Source: Pseudomonadota bacterium (GTDB lineage Bacteria; Pseudomonadota; Alphaproteobacteria; Sphingomonadales; Sphingomonadaceae). Taken from it: DNA of 64,000 bases. Positions within the stretch are counted from its first letter, which is position 1. The number at the start of each line of letters is the position of its first letter. The DNA is taken from assembly GCA_023394965.1 (NCBI GenBank), contig JAEWZX010000019.1, positions 124,001-188,000 on the forward strand, given 5' to 3'. The notes under the pieces are model-generated. The model did no database searches and was not told the origin of the DNA. It saw only the letters and a list, made by a program, of their open reading frames with translations. Shown here one piece after another: positions 1 through 8,749 of the stretch. The position numbers were made by a program, and so were the translations under genes.

Positions 1-124
1 AATCCGCAAGGTCGACCTTGCGGAAATCACCGAACACATGAGCCGCCTGCTTGCCTCGCCGCCGGTTAGTATGCGTGCCGAACTGCAGAAATGGGCCAAC
101 GAGCGAGATATTGAATTCGACTGA
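1..124 (+). CDS. C-terminal fragment of an unidentified protein
   Basis: An open frame enters from the left edge and ends at TGA 122-124. It encodes about 40 residues (start IRKVDLAEITEHM, end ANERDIEFD) that look helical and soluble, with ordinary codon use for this genome. The tail is too short for me to assign a family. It is followed by 140 bases of non-coding sequence before the RodZ-like gene, which lies on the same strand. The 5' end lies outside the window. Confidence 0.5.
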   Translation, partial: IRKVDLAEITEHMSRLLASPPVSMRAELQKWANERDIEFD

Positions 125-264
125 TTTCGTCGTGAAAGCGCCTCTTCTCGTCGGCGGCTAGAATGTGTGGTATGATGCGTGCTTGACAGCTGCGCCATAG
201 GTTCGCTTTGCGTGTACCAGGACCGCAGGCGTAGCAACCGCAGGATCGCAAAATCGGGGATCGC

Positions 265-1095
265 ATGAGCGACGAGCAAACTCTTGAAAATGAACCGGTG
301 GCAGAGGCAACAGGCGTCGGCGCTCGCCTCAGGCAAGCGCGTGAAGAGGCAGGGTTGGACCTGACGCAGGTGGCGGCTGAAACCCGCATTCCGCAACGCC
401 ATCTTCTGACTATCGAAAACGGCTCGCTGACAGATCTTCCAGCGCGCACTTACGCGGTCGGCTTTTCGCGAACCTACGCACGGCTCGTCGGTCTGGACGA
501 ACGCGAGATCGTCGACCAGGTCCGTATGGAACTGGCGCAGGGAAACGAGCAGAGTGTAACCCCGGCAAAATTCGAACCGGGCGATCCGGCGCGGGTGCCC
601 GGGCGCGGGTTGGCCTGGTTCGCCCTGTTCGCCGCCATTCTGCTGATGGGCGGTATTTATGCTTTTTACAGCAGCTATTTTTCGCCGGGCCTTGGCCCGG
701 CTCCGTTGCAGGCACCGGAAGAGCAGGTCGCGGCCAACGCGCAGGGGGCTGCAAACTCAACTGCACAGGCTGCTAAACCTGTCCCATCAGGCCCGGTGGT
801 TTTCACCGCCGAGATGGATGATACATGGGTCAAGTTTTACGACGGCAAGGGCGACCGGTTGTTCGAAGCCCAGATGGCCAAGGGGGACAGCTTTACCATC
901 CCTGAGAACGCGCAAGAACCGCTGGTGTGGACCGGCAGGCCCTATGCGCTGGCGATTACCATCGGCGGAAAGCCAGTGCCCAAGCTTTCGGAGAAGGATG
1001 AGATCATCAAGGATGTGCCCGTCACGGCCGAAGCGTTGCTTGCCCGCGCGGAACAGCCTGCACCTCCTGCAGAACCGGCAGCCAGCGGCGGCTGA
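265..1095 (+). CDS. RodZ-like helix-turn-helix membrane protein
   Basis: The 276-residue protein begins with a Cro/HTH_25-type helix-turn-helix at about residues 18-75 (VGARLRQAREEAGLDLTQVA, then PARTYAVGFSRTYA). One membrane segment lies near residues 115-137. After a Pro/Ala/Gln-rich linker comes a C-terminal DUF4115-like beta domain. This is the RodZ architecture, in which the cytoplasmic HTH binds MreB and supports the rod-shape elongation complex; the cell-shape role is known for the family and inferred here. The start ATG follows a GGGGAT element. It precedes cpoB and tilS on the same strand, an order often seen in sphingomonads. It is shorter than E. coli RodZ, and a purely regulatory role cannot be excluded. 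Confidence 0.8.
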   Translation: MSDEQTLENEPVAEATGVGARLRQAREEAGLDLTQVAAETRIPQRHLLTIENGSLTDLPARTYAVGFSRTYARLVGLDEREIVDQVRMELAQGNEQSVTPAKFEPGDPARVPGRGLAWFALFAAILLMGGIYAFYSSYFSPGLGPAPLQAPEEQVAANAQGAANSTAQAAKPVPSGPVVFTAEMDDTWVKFYDGKGDRLFEAQMAKGDSFTIPENAQEPLVWTGRPYALAITIGGKPVPKLSEKDEIIKDVPVTAEALLARAEQPAPPAEPAASGG

Positions 1096-1199
1096 GGCAT
1101 CTTTCTTTCGAAAGGGGATAAGCCCCTTCATGGCCTCGACAGCTTTCCGGCCCTAGTGCAGTTTTCGCCACTATAAATACTCGTTTGGAGCTCCTCCCG

Positions 1200-2102
1200 A
1201 TGACTTTCGGATCGTTCACCCGCAACCTGTCCTTCATCGGGGCTGGTTTCGCATTGTTGGCCACATCGACACCGGCCTTGCCGCAGGACGCCAATGATGA
1301 AGCGCGTCTGCGCCGCCTCGAAGCAGAGGTGCGGGCTTTGCAGCGCAAGGTGTTCCCCGGTGGTGATGGGCGTTACTTCGAACCGCAAATCAGCGCCCAG
1401 CCCACGACGCCGACCGCACCGTCCACTTCGACCACAGCGGTAACCGATATCCTCACCCGACTGGACGCGCTCGAAAGGCAGCTTCAGCAGCAGACTGCCG
1501 TGAACGAGGAAAACACCAATGCCATCCGCCTTCTGTCGGAACGGGTAAATACCCTCGAAGGCACCCGTGCCGCCGCCGTGGTAACGACGCCGGTTCCATC
1601 TACGACATCCCCATCGACATCGTCACCGGGCGCGTCGACCTCTGCGGGGCAAGCTGGCCCGACGCAGGAACGCCTGGCCAGAGTTCAGGCCATCGCCAAA
1701 CCGCAAACCGGCGATGCGGCGGACGATGAATATTCGTATGGCTTCCGCCTATGGGAAGCCAAGCTTTATCCCGAAGCGCAGCAGCAACTGACAATGTTCG
1801 TCGAGAAGAATCCGGGCCACTGGCGTACCACATATGGTCGCAACCTGCTGGGGCGGGCCTATCTGGATGATGGCAAAGCCAAGGAAGCGGCCCCGTGGTT
1901 CCTGAAGAACTATCAGGAAGACAAAACGGGAGCTCGTGCCGGTGACAGCCTGCTTTATCTGGCGCAATCCATGATTGCGCTGGATGATACGCGGCGCGCC
2001 TGCATCGCGCTGGCCGAATTTTCCGAGACATATCCGGCCCTCGCATCAGGTCGTCTTCAGAGCCAGTACGATGCCAATCGTCGCAAGGTGAAGTGCAATT
2101 GA
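1200..2102 (+). CDS. CpoB/YbgF-like periplasmic coordinator with C-terminal TPR
   Basis: The 300-residue protein starts with a signal peptide (hydrophobic stretch, cleavage near STPALPQ-D). A coiled-coil N-terminal region (RLRRLEAEVRALQRKV and a later Gln/Leu heptad part) follows, then a Thr/Ser/Pro-rich linker, then a C-terminal TPR region beginning near DDEYSYGFRLWEAKLYPEA. This is the layout of CpoB/YbgF, which links Tol-Pal constriction to PBP1B activity in the periplasm. I start it at ATG 1200, nine bases after GGAG; a TTG at 1185 would place five residues before the signal peptide. No other tol-pal gene is in the window. It runs directly into tilS. Confidence 0.8.
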   Translation: MTFGSFTRNLSFIGAGFALLATSTPALPQDANDEARLRRLEAEVRALQRKVFPGGDGRYFEPQISAQPTTPTAPSTSTTAVTDILTRLDALERQLQQQTAVNEENTNAIRLLSERVNTLEGTRAAAVVTTPVPSTTSPSTSSPGASTSAGQAGPTQERLARVQAIAKPQTGDAADDEYSYGFRLWEAKLYPEAQQQLTMFVEKNPGHWRTTYGRNLLGRAYLDDGKAKEAAPWFLKNYQEDKTGARAGDSLLYLAQSMIALDDTRRACIALAEFSETYPALASGRLQSQYDANRRKVKCN

Positions 2103-2106
2103 AGGA

Positions 2107-3087
2107 TTGGTCGATCCGCCGCTGATCGAGCGTTTTCGGGCCGATTTCACGCCGCTCTGGGCCGGAATCGATTTGCCGGATGCAAGACTGGGTGTTGCCG
2201 TTTCGGGCGGGGGCGACAGTCTGGCTCTTTTGCTTCTGGCGCAGGCTGCATTGCCGGGCAGGGTGGAAGCGGCCACGGTCGATCACGGCTTGCGCGTTGC
2301 CGGCGCCGATGAAGCAAAACTGGTGGCCCGCTATTGTGCACAGATTGGCGTGCCGCACGCCATTCTTACTGTTTCGGTGGCACCCGGCAACACTCAGGGG
2401 CAGGCACGGAACGCCCGCTATGCCGCATTGGGTGATTGGCTTAACCAACGCCATCTGAATGCTCTGGCAACCGCCCATCATGTGGACGATCAGGCCGAAA
2501 CGTTCATGATGCGGCTTAATCGCGGCAGCGGTTTGGCCGGTCTTTCGGGAATTCGCGCGATCGGGGATGCGCCGGGCGTTCGCCATCCTGTGGTGCGTCC
2601 CCTATTGAGATGGCGGCGGACCGAACTGGCCCGGATCGTCGATAGTTTCGGATGGTCGGCTGTGGACGACCCATCCAATCACGATAACAGTTTCGACAGG
2701 GTGCAGATGCGCAAGTTCCTGGCTGACACCGACTGGCTGGATGTTGCTGCCATCGAACGTAGTGCCCGATATCTTGCCGAGGCAAACGACGCCATTCAGT
2801 GGGCGGTCGGTCGCGAATATGCCGAATGTGTTGCGACAGACGGCGACGCCATCTCATACGCGGCCGTGCGAACAGGGCTGACGGATACCATCATCAGGTC
2901 AGGGGTCGTCCGCGCGATTTATCGCCAGTTCGACAAGACGCTTGGTCAGGCGGCAGCTGCCGATCTGGTGGCCCGTCTGCACCGTGCGGAAAAAGCGAAT
3001 ATTGCGGGCATTCAGGCCGATGCCAAGGTTGTGAATGGCGAACAGGTCTGGATTTTCCGCCCGGAAAACCCCCGCCGCACCGGCTGA
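2107..3087 (+). CDS. tilS: tRNA(Ile)-lysidine synthase
   Basis: TilS modifies the wobble cytidine of the CAU-anticodon tRNA-Ile to lysidine, so that it reads AUA. The N-type ATP pyrophosphatase signature is clear (VAVSGGGDSLALLLLA, the PP-loop), followed by ATVDHGLR and the family motif ATAHHVDDQAETFMMRL. At 326 residues it has the catalytic domain and a short C-terminal extension but lacks the long C-terminal domains of E. coli TilS, as is common in alphaproteobacteria. The only likely start is TTG 2107, because the frame closes at a stop at 2089-2091. The AAGGTGAAG inside the end of cpoB would act as ribosome site. The gene begins four bases after the cpoB stop, so translation is probably coupled. 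Confidence 0.93.
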   Translation: MVDPPLIERFRADFTPLWAGIDLPDARLGVAVSGGGDSLALLLLAQAALPGRVEAATVDHGLRVAGADEAKLVARYCAQIGVPHAILTVSVAPGNTQGQARNARYAALGDWLNQRHLNALATAHHVDDQAETFMMRLNRGSGLAGLSGIRAIGDAPGVRHPVVRPLLRWRRTELARIVDSFGWSAVDDPSNHDNSFDRVQMRKFLADTDWLDVAAIERSARYLAEANDAIQWAVGREYAECVATDGDAISYAAVRTGLTDTIIRSGVVRAIYRQFDKTLGQAAAADLVARLHRAEKANIAGIQADAKVVNGEQVWIFRPENPRRTG

Positions 3088-3096
3088 TCATCAGAA

Positions 3097-3753
3097 TCAG
3101 ATGATGCTGTCGCCGTGGCTGATCCGCTTGCCATCGGTAATTACGACCCTGTCGCCTTCCTTGGCAATTTCGAAAAGCCGTGATGCAATCCCGTCCGGTA
3201 CGCCGACGCAGCCGTGGCTGGCGTAGCCATTCTGAACTTCGCTGCCGCCATGGATGGCCACGCCATCGGTCGTCAGGAACATACTCCAGGGCATGGGCGC
3301 ATTGCCGTATTTCTCGGAAACATTGTGCCGCTGTTTCCATAGAATGGGGAATACCCCGGTTGGCGTGGGGTGATCATCCGTGCCCAGCATGACGGCCGCA
3401 GCGCCGATTTCATAGCCCCCCCGAAAAATGGAAATCACACGGGCTTTCAAATCGACAGTGACCAGCAAAGGCCCGTCGGGCACGCCTTCATCGTCCCAGT
3501 GCCATTCGCCATACTTGATCGGTCCATCAATCGGCAGAACGCGGCGCACGGTATATAACCGCTCAGCATCCGCGGCAGCTTTGGCTGCGATCGCGCCTTC
3601 GGCATATACGGGCTGTGAAGCGGGCAGGGCCTCCGGGACGGATGAGGTGGAAAGCTCATCCTCGGCAGTCGCGCTGCCACCGATTGCGATGCCCGCCAGA
3701 ACCAGGGCGGCTGCCACAGTGCCGCCGCCAATCCATTTCAGAATCACATCCAT
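3097..3753 (-). CDS. L,D-transpeptidase (YkuD-type), membrane anchored
   Basis: The protein has 218 residues, with an N-terminal signal anchor (WIGGGTVAAALVLAGIAIGG), a linker, and a YkuD catalytic domain. The active-site stretch reads HGGSEVQ...SHGCVGVP, giving the family's catalytic Cys and preceding His. The position after SHGCV, usually Arg in the SHGCxR signature, is Gly here; I believe this variant occurs in related sphingomonad proteins but cannot check it. Such enzymes form 3-3 peptidoglycan crosslinks or attach proteins to the wall. It converges on tilS with a nine-base gap, so the two genes share their 3' region. Confidence 0.82.
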   Translation of the reverse strand: MDVILKWIGGGTVAAALVLAGIAIGGSATAEDELSTSSVPEALPASQPVYAEGAIAAKAAADAERLYTVRRVLPIDGPIKYGEWHWDDEGVPDGPLLVTVDLKARVISIFRGGYEIGAAAVMLGTDDHPTPTGVFPILWKQRHNVSEKYGNAPMPWSMFLTTDGVAIHGGSEVQNGYASHGCVGVPDGIASRLFEIAKEGDRVVITDGKRISHGDSII

Positions 3754-3833
3754 CGATCACTTATGGGCACTAAATGATGAACTTTCCATTTCGGGCGCCA
3801 TGCATGTCCCATGCAGGCACGGTAAAAATCTGC

Positions 3834-4445
3834 CTAACTTCGCAGCGCCACAGCTTCGCGCGCGAGTTGTTCCACCTTGGCCTCATCGACCGGACCGCGG
3901 GGTGCGACCCAGCTTCCGCCGACGCAAAGGACCGGATCGAAGGCCAACCATTCGGCCGCATTCTCCAACGATATGCCACCCGTCGGGCAGAAACGGCATT
4001 GGCCGAACGGCGCTGCCAGCGCCTTGAGCGCAGGCAGGCCGCCCGCCGCCATAGCAGGGAAGAACTTGAAATGTGTCAGGCCCAGATCCAGACCAAGCAT
4101 GATGTCCCCTGCATTGGCAATGCCTGGTAGAAAGGGGATGCCATCGCGCATTGCGGCCTTGCCAAGCGATTCGGTCAGGCCCGGCGAAACGATGAACTTG
4201 CTTCCTGCTTCCATGGCATTCGCGAGATCATGCTGGTTGGTGACTGTGCCTGCGCCCACGACAGCCCCATCGACCTCGCTCATCGCGCGGATGGCGTCTA
4301 GCGCAACGGGTGTACGTAAGGTAACTTCCAGAACTGGCAGGCCGCCGGCCACCAGCGCGCGTGCCAGGGGCTGCGCGTGGTCCAGTTCGTCGACTACAAT
4401 CACCGGGATCACCGGTGCAGTCTGCATAATATCGGCTATCGTCAC
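3834..4445 (-). CDS. eda: 2-keto-3-deoxy-6-phosphogluconate aldolase
   Basis: This enzyme cleaves KDPG to pyruvate and glyceraldehyde 3-phosphate, the last step of the Entner-Doudoroff pathway. The 203-residue length is typical. Visible signatures are VLEVTLRTP (catalytic Glu region), GAGTVT, SPGLTE, and FKFFPA with the Schiff-base lysine. It is the last gene of the zwf-edd-glk-eda run; its ATG overlaps the glk stop by four bases (ATGA), so translation is likely coupled. No separate promoter is visible. Confidence 0.95.
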   Translation of the reverse strand: MTIADIMQTAPVIPVIVVDELDHAQPLARALVAGGLPVLEVTLRTPVALDAIRAMSEVDGAVVGAGTVTNQHDLANAMEAGSKFIVSPGLTESLGKAAMRDGIPFLPGIANAGDIMLGLDLGLTHFKFFPAMAAGGLPALKALAAPFGQCRFCPTGGISLENAAEWLAFDPVLCVGGSWVAPRGPVDEAKVEQLAREAVALRS

Positions 4446-5419
4446 GTGTGTTCCCTGACAAAGGCGGCAGCGGCGCCGAACAGGCCTGGCTGCGGATGAA
4501 TTATAAGTTTGACCGGGATCGAAGCCATAAGCTCCTGAAACCGGCCCTTGGCCTTGAACCTTTCGGAAAAGCCGGATTCAAGCAGCGTCTCGCGAATACG
4601 ATAACCAAGGCCCCCGGCGATCACGACACCGCCGAAGCCGCCTTGGGCGAGCGCGATATCGCCAGCCACGCTGCCCAGCGACATGCAGAAGCGGTCGACG
4701 GCAGCGGCCGCCAGACTATCGCTGCCATCCTGTCCGCGCTGCCAGATGGCGATATCGTCCTCCTCAGCTGCAGGCCTGCCTTCCATCGACGCAAGTGTTT
4801 GATAGATATCGGAAATGGCCGGACCTGCCACCACCCGCTCCACCGATACGCGCATATGGCGCTTGCGTAGCCTGGCCAGAATCGCGTCGTCGATCTGGTC
4901 GAGCGGAGCGAAATCGATATGCCCGCCTTCCGTGGCGGAAACGCGGTAGGTCCCATCCGCCTCGCGATAGAGGTGTGCTACCCCGAGGCCGGTACCAGGT
5001 CCCAGAACGCTCAGGCGCCCGGTTGGCGCCAGCGGCTGGTCAGGCCCGGTCAGGTGAATGAACTGGTCTTCCCCGACCCGCGCGACGGCATGGGCGACCG
5101 CTTCGAAATCGTTGACGATGCAATATTGTTCGACACCCAGTTTTTCACGAACCAGCGCGGGGCGAATGATCCATGGGTTGTTGGTGAATCGAATGACTTC
5201 GCCGCCGACTGGCCCCGCAATTGCCATCGACACCCGCGGGGGGAGAGACCCGCCCCTATTTTCCCGGAAATGCTCCCATGCAGTCTGGAAACTGGCGTGG
5301 TCCTGTGTGTGGAGCGTTTCTGGCTCGCTTAAGCTTATCGTGCCATCATCAGCCACGGTGGCTATGGCAAACCGTGCGTGGGTACCGCCGATGTCGACAC
5401 TTACCAGTTCCATGCTCAT
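4442..5419 (-). CDS. glk: Glucokinase
   Basis: A bacterial-type glucokinase of 325 residues that phosphorylates glucose with ATP and feeds zwf. The N-terminal phosphate-binding loop is VSVDIGGTHARFAIA, and the sugar and adenosine regions appear as IVNDFEAVAHA, LGPGTGLGVAHL and TEGGHIDFAPLD. It overlaps edd upstream by four bases and eda downstream by four bases, placing it in the middle of a coupled operon. Length and motifs agree with the Glk family rather than ROK kinases. Confidence 0.95.
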   Translation of the reverse strand: MSMELVSVDIGGTHARFAIATVADDGTISLSEPETLHTQDHASFQTAWEHFRENRGGSLPPRVSMAIAGPVGGEVIRFTNNPWIIRPALVREKLGVEQYCIVNDFEAVAHAVARVGEDQFIHLTGPDQPLAPTGRLSVLGPGTGLGVAHLYREADGTYRVSATEGGHIDFAPLDQIDDAILARLRKRHMRVSVERVVAGPAISDIYQTLASMEGRPAAEEDDIAIWQRGQDGSDSLAAAAVDRFCMSLGSVAGDIALAQGGFGGVVIAGGLGYRIRETLLESGFSERFKAKGRFQELMASIPVKLIIHPQPGLFGAAAAFVREHT

Positions 5420-7233
5420 AACCCAGCCATCGCCATCATCGACGACGCCCCCTGTTCAGCGCCGTCCGCATTCTTCCGAAACATGGCAAAAAGTTCGCGG
5501 CCCATGCCGGTCTCGGGTTCCGGGGCGGGGGCGGGTTCGCGAGCATCGAGATCCGCATCAGTCGAAAGCTCGCCCGTTGCGGCACAGATGCGGACGATGT
5601 CACCATCACGGAGTTTGGAAAGCGGGCCGCCGCCTAGCGCTTCCGGCGTGCAGTGGATCGCAGCGGGGACCTTGCCCGATGCCCCTGACATACGTCCATC
5701 CGTCACAAGCGCGACTCTATAGCCGCGATCCTGCAGGACGCCGAGGGCAGGGGTTAGCTTGTGCAATTCAGGCATTCCATTTGCTCGGGGTCCCTGGAAC
5801 CGAACTACGACCACCACATCACACGCCAGTTCACCCCTTTCGAACGCCTGATTGACATCCTTCTGCGTCTCGAAAACGCGGCAGGGGGCTTCGATTGTCC
5901 AGCGTTCACGCTCAACGGCAGAAGATTTGAAGCAGGCACGTCCCAGATTTCCTTCAACCAGGCGCATCCCACCATCGGCCTGGAACGGATCAGATGCCGG
6001 CCGTAACATATCCCTGTCCCCCGACGGCCCGGGCTCACGCCAAGTCAAGTTCTCGTCATCGAAGCCAGGCTCGCGGCTGTAACTTTCAAATCCGCCGTCC
6101 CAGACGGTTAGGATATCGCGGTGTGCCAGTCCTTCATCCAGGAGGGTGCCGATGACATAACCCATGCCGCCAGCTTCGTGAAAATGGTTCACATCACCCG
6201 AACCGTTGGGATACACACGCGCCACCAGCGGCACGGCACTGGAAAGCTCGGACAAGTCCGTCCAGTCGAAGCGTATGCCCGCCGCCCGGGCCATCGCCGG
6301 GATATGAATGGCATGGTTGGTGGATCCGCCGGTGGCCAGCAGGCCGATCGCTGCATTTATAATCGCTTTTTCGTCGACCACACGGGATAACGGGCGGAAA
6401 TCCTCACCCGATTTTCCGATGGCTGCTAGACGGTGTGTGGCTGTGCGGCTCAGCTCCTGCCGCAGTTTTGCACCAGGCTGAACAAAGGCCGCCCCGGGAA
6501 CATGAAGCCCCATCATCTCCATCATCATCTGATTGGAATTGGCGGTGCCATAAAATGTACAGGTACCCGGGGAATGATAGCTCCCCATCTCGCTCGCCAG
6601 CAATTCGTCGCGGGTAGCTTTGCCTTCGGCATAAAGCTGCCGCGTGCGTTGCTTTTCCTTGTTGGAAATGCCTGTGCCCATCGGGCCAGAGGGTACGAAA
6701 ATGGCCGGTAAATGCCCGAAACGCAGCGCCCCCATCAACAGGCCAGGGACGATCTTGTCGCAGATGCCCAGCAGAGCCACACCGTCATACATGGCGTGGC
6801 TAAGCGCGATCGTTGTCGAAAGGGCTATCGTGTCGCGGCTGAAGAGCGAGAGTTCCATTCCGGCCTCGCCCTGTGTCACGCCATCGCACATGGCGGGTGT
6901 TCCGCCTGCGACCTGCACCGTGGCGCCCACCTCGCGTGCCCAGATCTTCATCCGCTCCGGATAGCGATAATAGGGCTGATGCGCCGAAAGCATGTCGTTA
7001 TAAGCGGTGACGACGCCGAGGTTTGGGCCTCGTGCGGCCCTGATTGCTTCCTGATCCTCTTCGGCGCCGGCGAAGGCATGGGCGAGATTAGAGCAAGAGA
7101 GAGAGCCGCGATTGATCTGCCGCTCCCCTTCGCGCTGCATCAAATCGAGATAATCGCCGCGACTTTGGCGGGACTTCTCGATCACCCGTTGAGTGACGCG
7201 GTGAATGGTGTCGTTGAGGGGCTTATTCGTCAT
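5416..7233 (-). CDS. edd: 6-phosphogluconate dehydratase
   Basis: Edd dehydrates 6-phosphogluconate to KDPG and contains a [4Fe-4S] cluster in known members. The 605-residue protein carries the IlvD/Edd family features: GVVTAYNDMLSAHQPY, GGTPAMCDGVTQGEAGMELSLFSRD (with a cluster Cys), LLGICDKIVPGLLMGALRFGHLP, GTCTFYGTANSNQMMMEMMG and the C-terminal DGRMSGASGKVPAAIH. Its ATG lies inside the end of zwf (11-base overlap) and its end overlaps glk, so it is coupled on both sides. Edd is preferred over IlvD because of the zwf-glk-eda neighbours and its length. Confidence 0.96.
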   Translation of the reverse strand: MTNKPLNDTIHRVTQRVIEKSRQSRGDYLDLMQREGERQINRGSLSCSNLAHAFAGAEEDQEAIRAARGPNLGVVTAYNDMLSAHQPYYRYPERMKIWAREVGATVQVAGGTPAMCDGVTQGEAGMELSLFSRDTIALSTTIALSHAMYDGVALLGICDKIVPGLLMGALRFGHLPAIFVPSGPMGTGISNKEKQRTRQLYAEGKATRDELLASEMGSYHSPGTCTFYGTANSNQMMMEMMGLHVPGAAFVQPGAKLRQELSRTATHRLAAIGKSGEDFRPLSRVVDEKAIINAAIGLLATGGSTNHAIHIPAMARAAGIRFDWTDLSELSSAVPLVARVYPNGSGDVNHFHEAGGMGYVIGTLLDEGLAHRDILTVWDGGFESYSREPGFDDENLTWREPGPSGDRDMLRPASDPFQADGGMRLVEGNLGRACFKSSAVERERWTIEAPCRVFETQKDVNQAFERGELACDVVVVVRFQGPRANGMPELHKLTPALGVLQDRGYRVALVTDGRMSGASGKVPAAIHCTPEALGGGPLSKLRDGDIVRICAATGELSTDADLDAREPAPAPEPETGMGRELFAMFRKNADGAEQGASSMMAMAGL

Positions 7234-8665
7234 GCCAGGTTACCCCGTCGCGTTCGGCCAGAGCGATGGCGGCGCTGGGTCCCCAGGTGCCTGCTCCGTA
7301 GGTCTTGGGCTTGATGTCTTCCGCCTCCCACAGATTTCGAATGGCATCGATCCATTCCCATTGGGCTTCCACCTCATCACGCCGGACGAACAACGTCTGG
7401 TCACCTTCGAGAAGGTCTAGCAGTAGCCGTTCATAGGCTATACGTCGTATAGTGCCGGAAAACGCATCGGGCATAGCAATGTCCAGTGGGATCTGACGTA
7501 ACCTGATGCCTTCGCGATCCAGGCCCGGAACCTTGGCCATCATCGAAAGCTGGACGTTTTCTTGCGGTTGGATGCCGATGACGAGGCGGTTGGGCTTCGT
7601 GGTCGCACCGCGCCCTTCGAATATCGAATGCGGGACGCAGCGAAACTGGACGACGATTTCCGTCACACGTTCGGGCAGGCGTTTCCCGGTTCGCAGGTAA
7701 AAAGGCACGCCCTTCCAGCGCCAGTTGTCGACATGGGCCTTGATCGCAACGAATGTCTCGGTGTCGCTCTCCTTGCCCAATTCTTCATCATAGCCCGGCA
7801 CAGCGCCGCCGTTCACGGCCCCCGCTCGGTATTGACCGGTGACCGTTTCATCGGCCTCGACAGGGCGCAAAGCCCGCAGAACCTTGACTTTCTCGTCACG
7901 GACTGCGGTCGAACCGAAGCTTGTCGGTGGTTCCATCGCAACAAGCGCAAGCAATTGCAGCATGTGGTTCTGCACCATATCGCGCAGTGCGCCGCTGTCG
8001 TCATAATAGGCAACACGCGATTCCAGTCCGACAGTCTCGGCCACGGTGATCTGGACGTGGTCGATGTAGTTCGAGTTCCAGACCGGCTCGAGCAGGACAT
8101 TGGCGAAGCGCAACGCCAGAAGATTCTGTACCGTTTCCTTGCCAAGATAGTGATCGATGCGGAAGATCCGGTCTTCGCTGAAGGCCTTGGCAACAGCGTC
8201 GTTGATTTCCTTGCTGGATGGAAGGTCGGTCCCGAGCGGTTTCTCTAGGGCGATGCGCACATTGCCTTTGGTCAGGCCAGCATGGACAAGGCCGTCGATC
8301 GTTGGTTCGAAGAGGCCGGGCGCGGTCGACAGAAAAATTCCCAGCCCTTTTTGGTATTCGCCGACCTCGCGGGCAAGCTCATCATAACCTTCCAGCGTGG
8401 TTGCATCGATCGGCACGTAGCTGAGCCGATTGAGAAACCTGGCTACGCCACCGCGGCGGTGATCCGGCAAATATTTTTCCAAGGCCTCCCGCGCAAAGTC
8501 TCTAAATTCGCGCGTGGACATACCTGAACGGGCTGTGCCGATTATTTTGAGTTCCGGTTCAAGCAAGCCATCCGCGTCGAGCGCGCATAAGGATGGCAGC
8601 AGCATGCGCTGGGACAAATCGCCAGTTGCCCCGAATAAAAGCAGGCGGTCTGCGGTCGTGCTCAT
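7223..8665 (-). CDS. zwf: Glucose-6-phosphate 1-dehydrogenase
   Basis: This enzyme oxidises glucose 6-phosphate with NAD(P)+ and commits sugar to the Entner-Doudoroff route. The dinucleotide-binding motif is at the very N-terminus (LLLFGATGDLSQRM), and the substrate signature RIDHYLGKETVQNLLALRFAN is intact. I start it at ATG 8665 (MSTTADRLLLFG, 480 residues). The frame is open to a TTG at 8704, but that codon lies before the only Shine-Dalgarno sequence. ATG 8665 itself has no ribosome site; it overlaps the stop of an 8-codon leader ORF as ATGA. It heads the edd-glk-eda operon. Confidence 0.95.
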   Translation of the reverse strand: MSTTADRLLLFGATGDLSQRMLLPSLCALDADGLLEPELKIIGTARSGMSTREFRDFAREALEKYLPDHRRGGVARFLNRLSYVPIDATTLEGYDELAREVGEYQKGLGIFLSTAPGLFEPTIDGLVHAGLTKGNVRIALEKPLGTDLPSSKEINDAVAKAFSEDRIFRIDHYLGKETVQNLLALRFANVLLEPVWNSNYIDHVQITVAETVGLESRVAYYDDSGALRDMVQNHMLQLLALVAMEPPTSFGSTAVRDEKVKVLRALRPVEADETVTGQYRAGAVNGGAVPGYDEELGKESDTETFVAIKAHVDNWRWKGVPFYLRTGKRLPERVTEIVVQFRCVPHSIFEGRGATTKPNRLVIGIQPQENVQLSMMAKVPGLDREGIRLRQIPLDIAMPDAFSGTIRRIAYERLLLDLLEGDQTLFVRRDEVEAQWEWIDAIRNLWEAEDIKPKTYGAGTWGPSAAIALAERDGVTWHDE

Positions 8666-8688
8666 GCGTGGGGCCAGCTGATCGTCAT
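8662..8688 (-). CDS. Putative 8-codon leader peptide of the zwf operon (MTISWPHA)
   Basis: The minus strand reads AGGAGAG (8699-8693), four bases, then ATG 8688, then MTISWPHA and TGA at 8664-8662. The stop overlaps the zwf ATG at 8665 as ATGA. The strongest ribosome site of the region is therefore spaced correctly for this mini-ORF and too far (about 28 bases) from the zwf start. I infer that ribosomes finish the leader and re-initiate on zwf. No function of the peptide itself is implied, and there is no run of one amino acid that would suggest classic attenuation. Confidence 0.5.
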   Translation of the reverse strand: MTISWPHA

Positions 8689-8749
8689 ATATCTCTCCTG
8701 CCAAAAGCGGTTATCAGGGTGGGAGGGGGCGTACCAGTCGGCTGCATTC

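Noticed and set aside
1600..2586. 328-codon minus-strand ORF opposite cpoB and tilS
   Set aside because: Spans two well-supported genes and has no recognisable domain.
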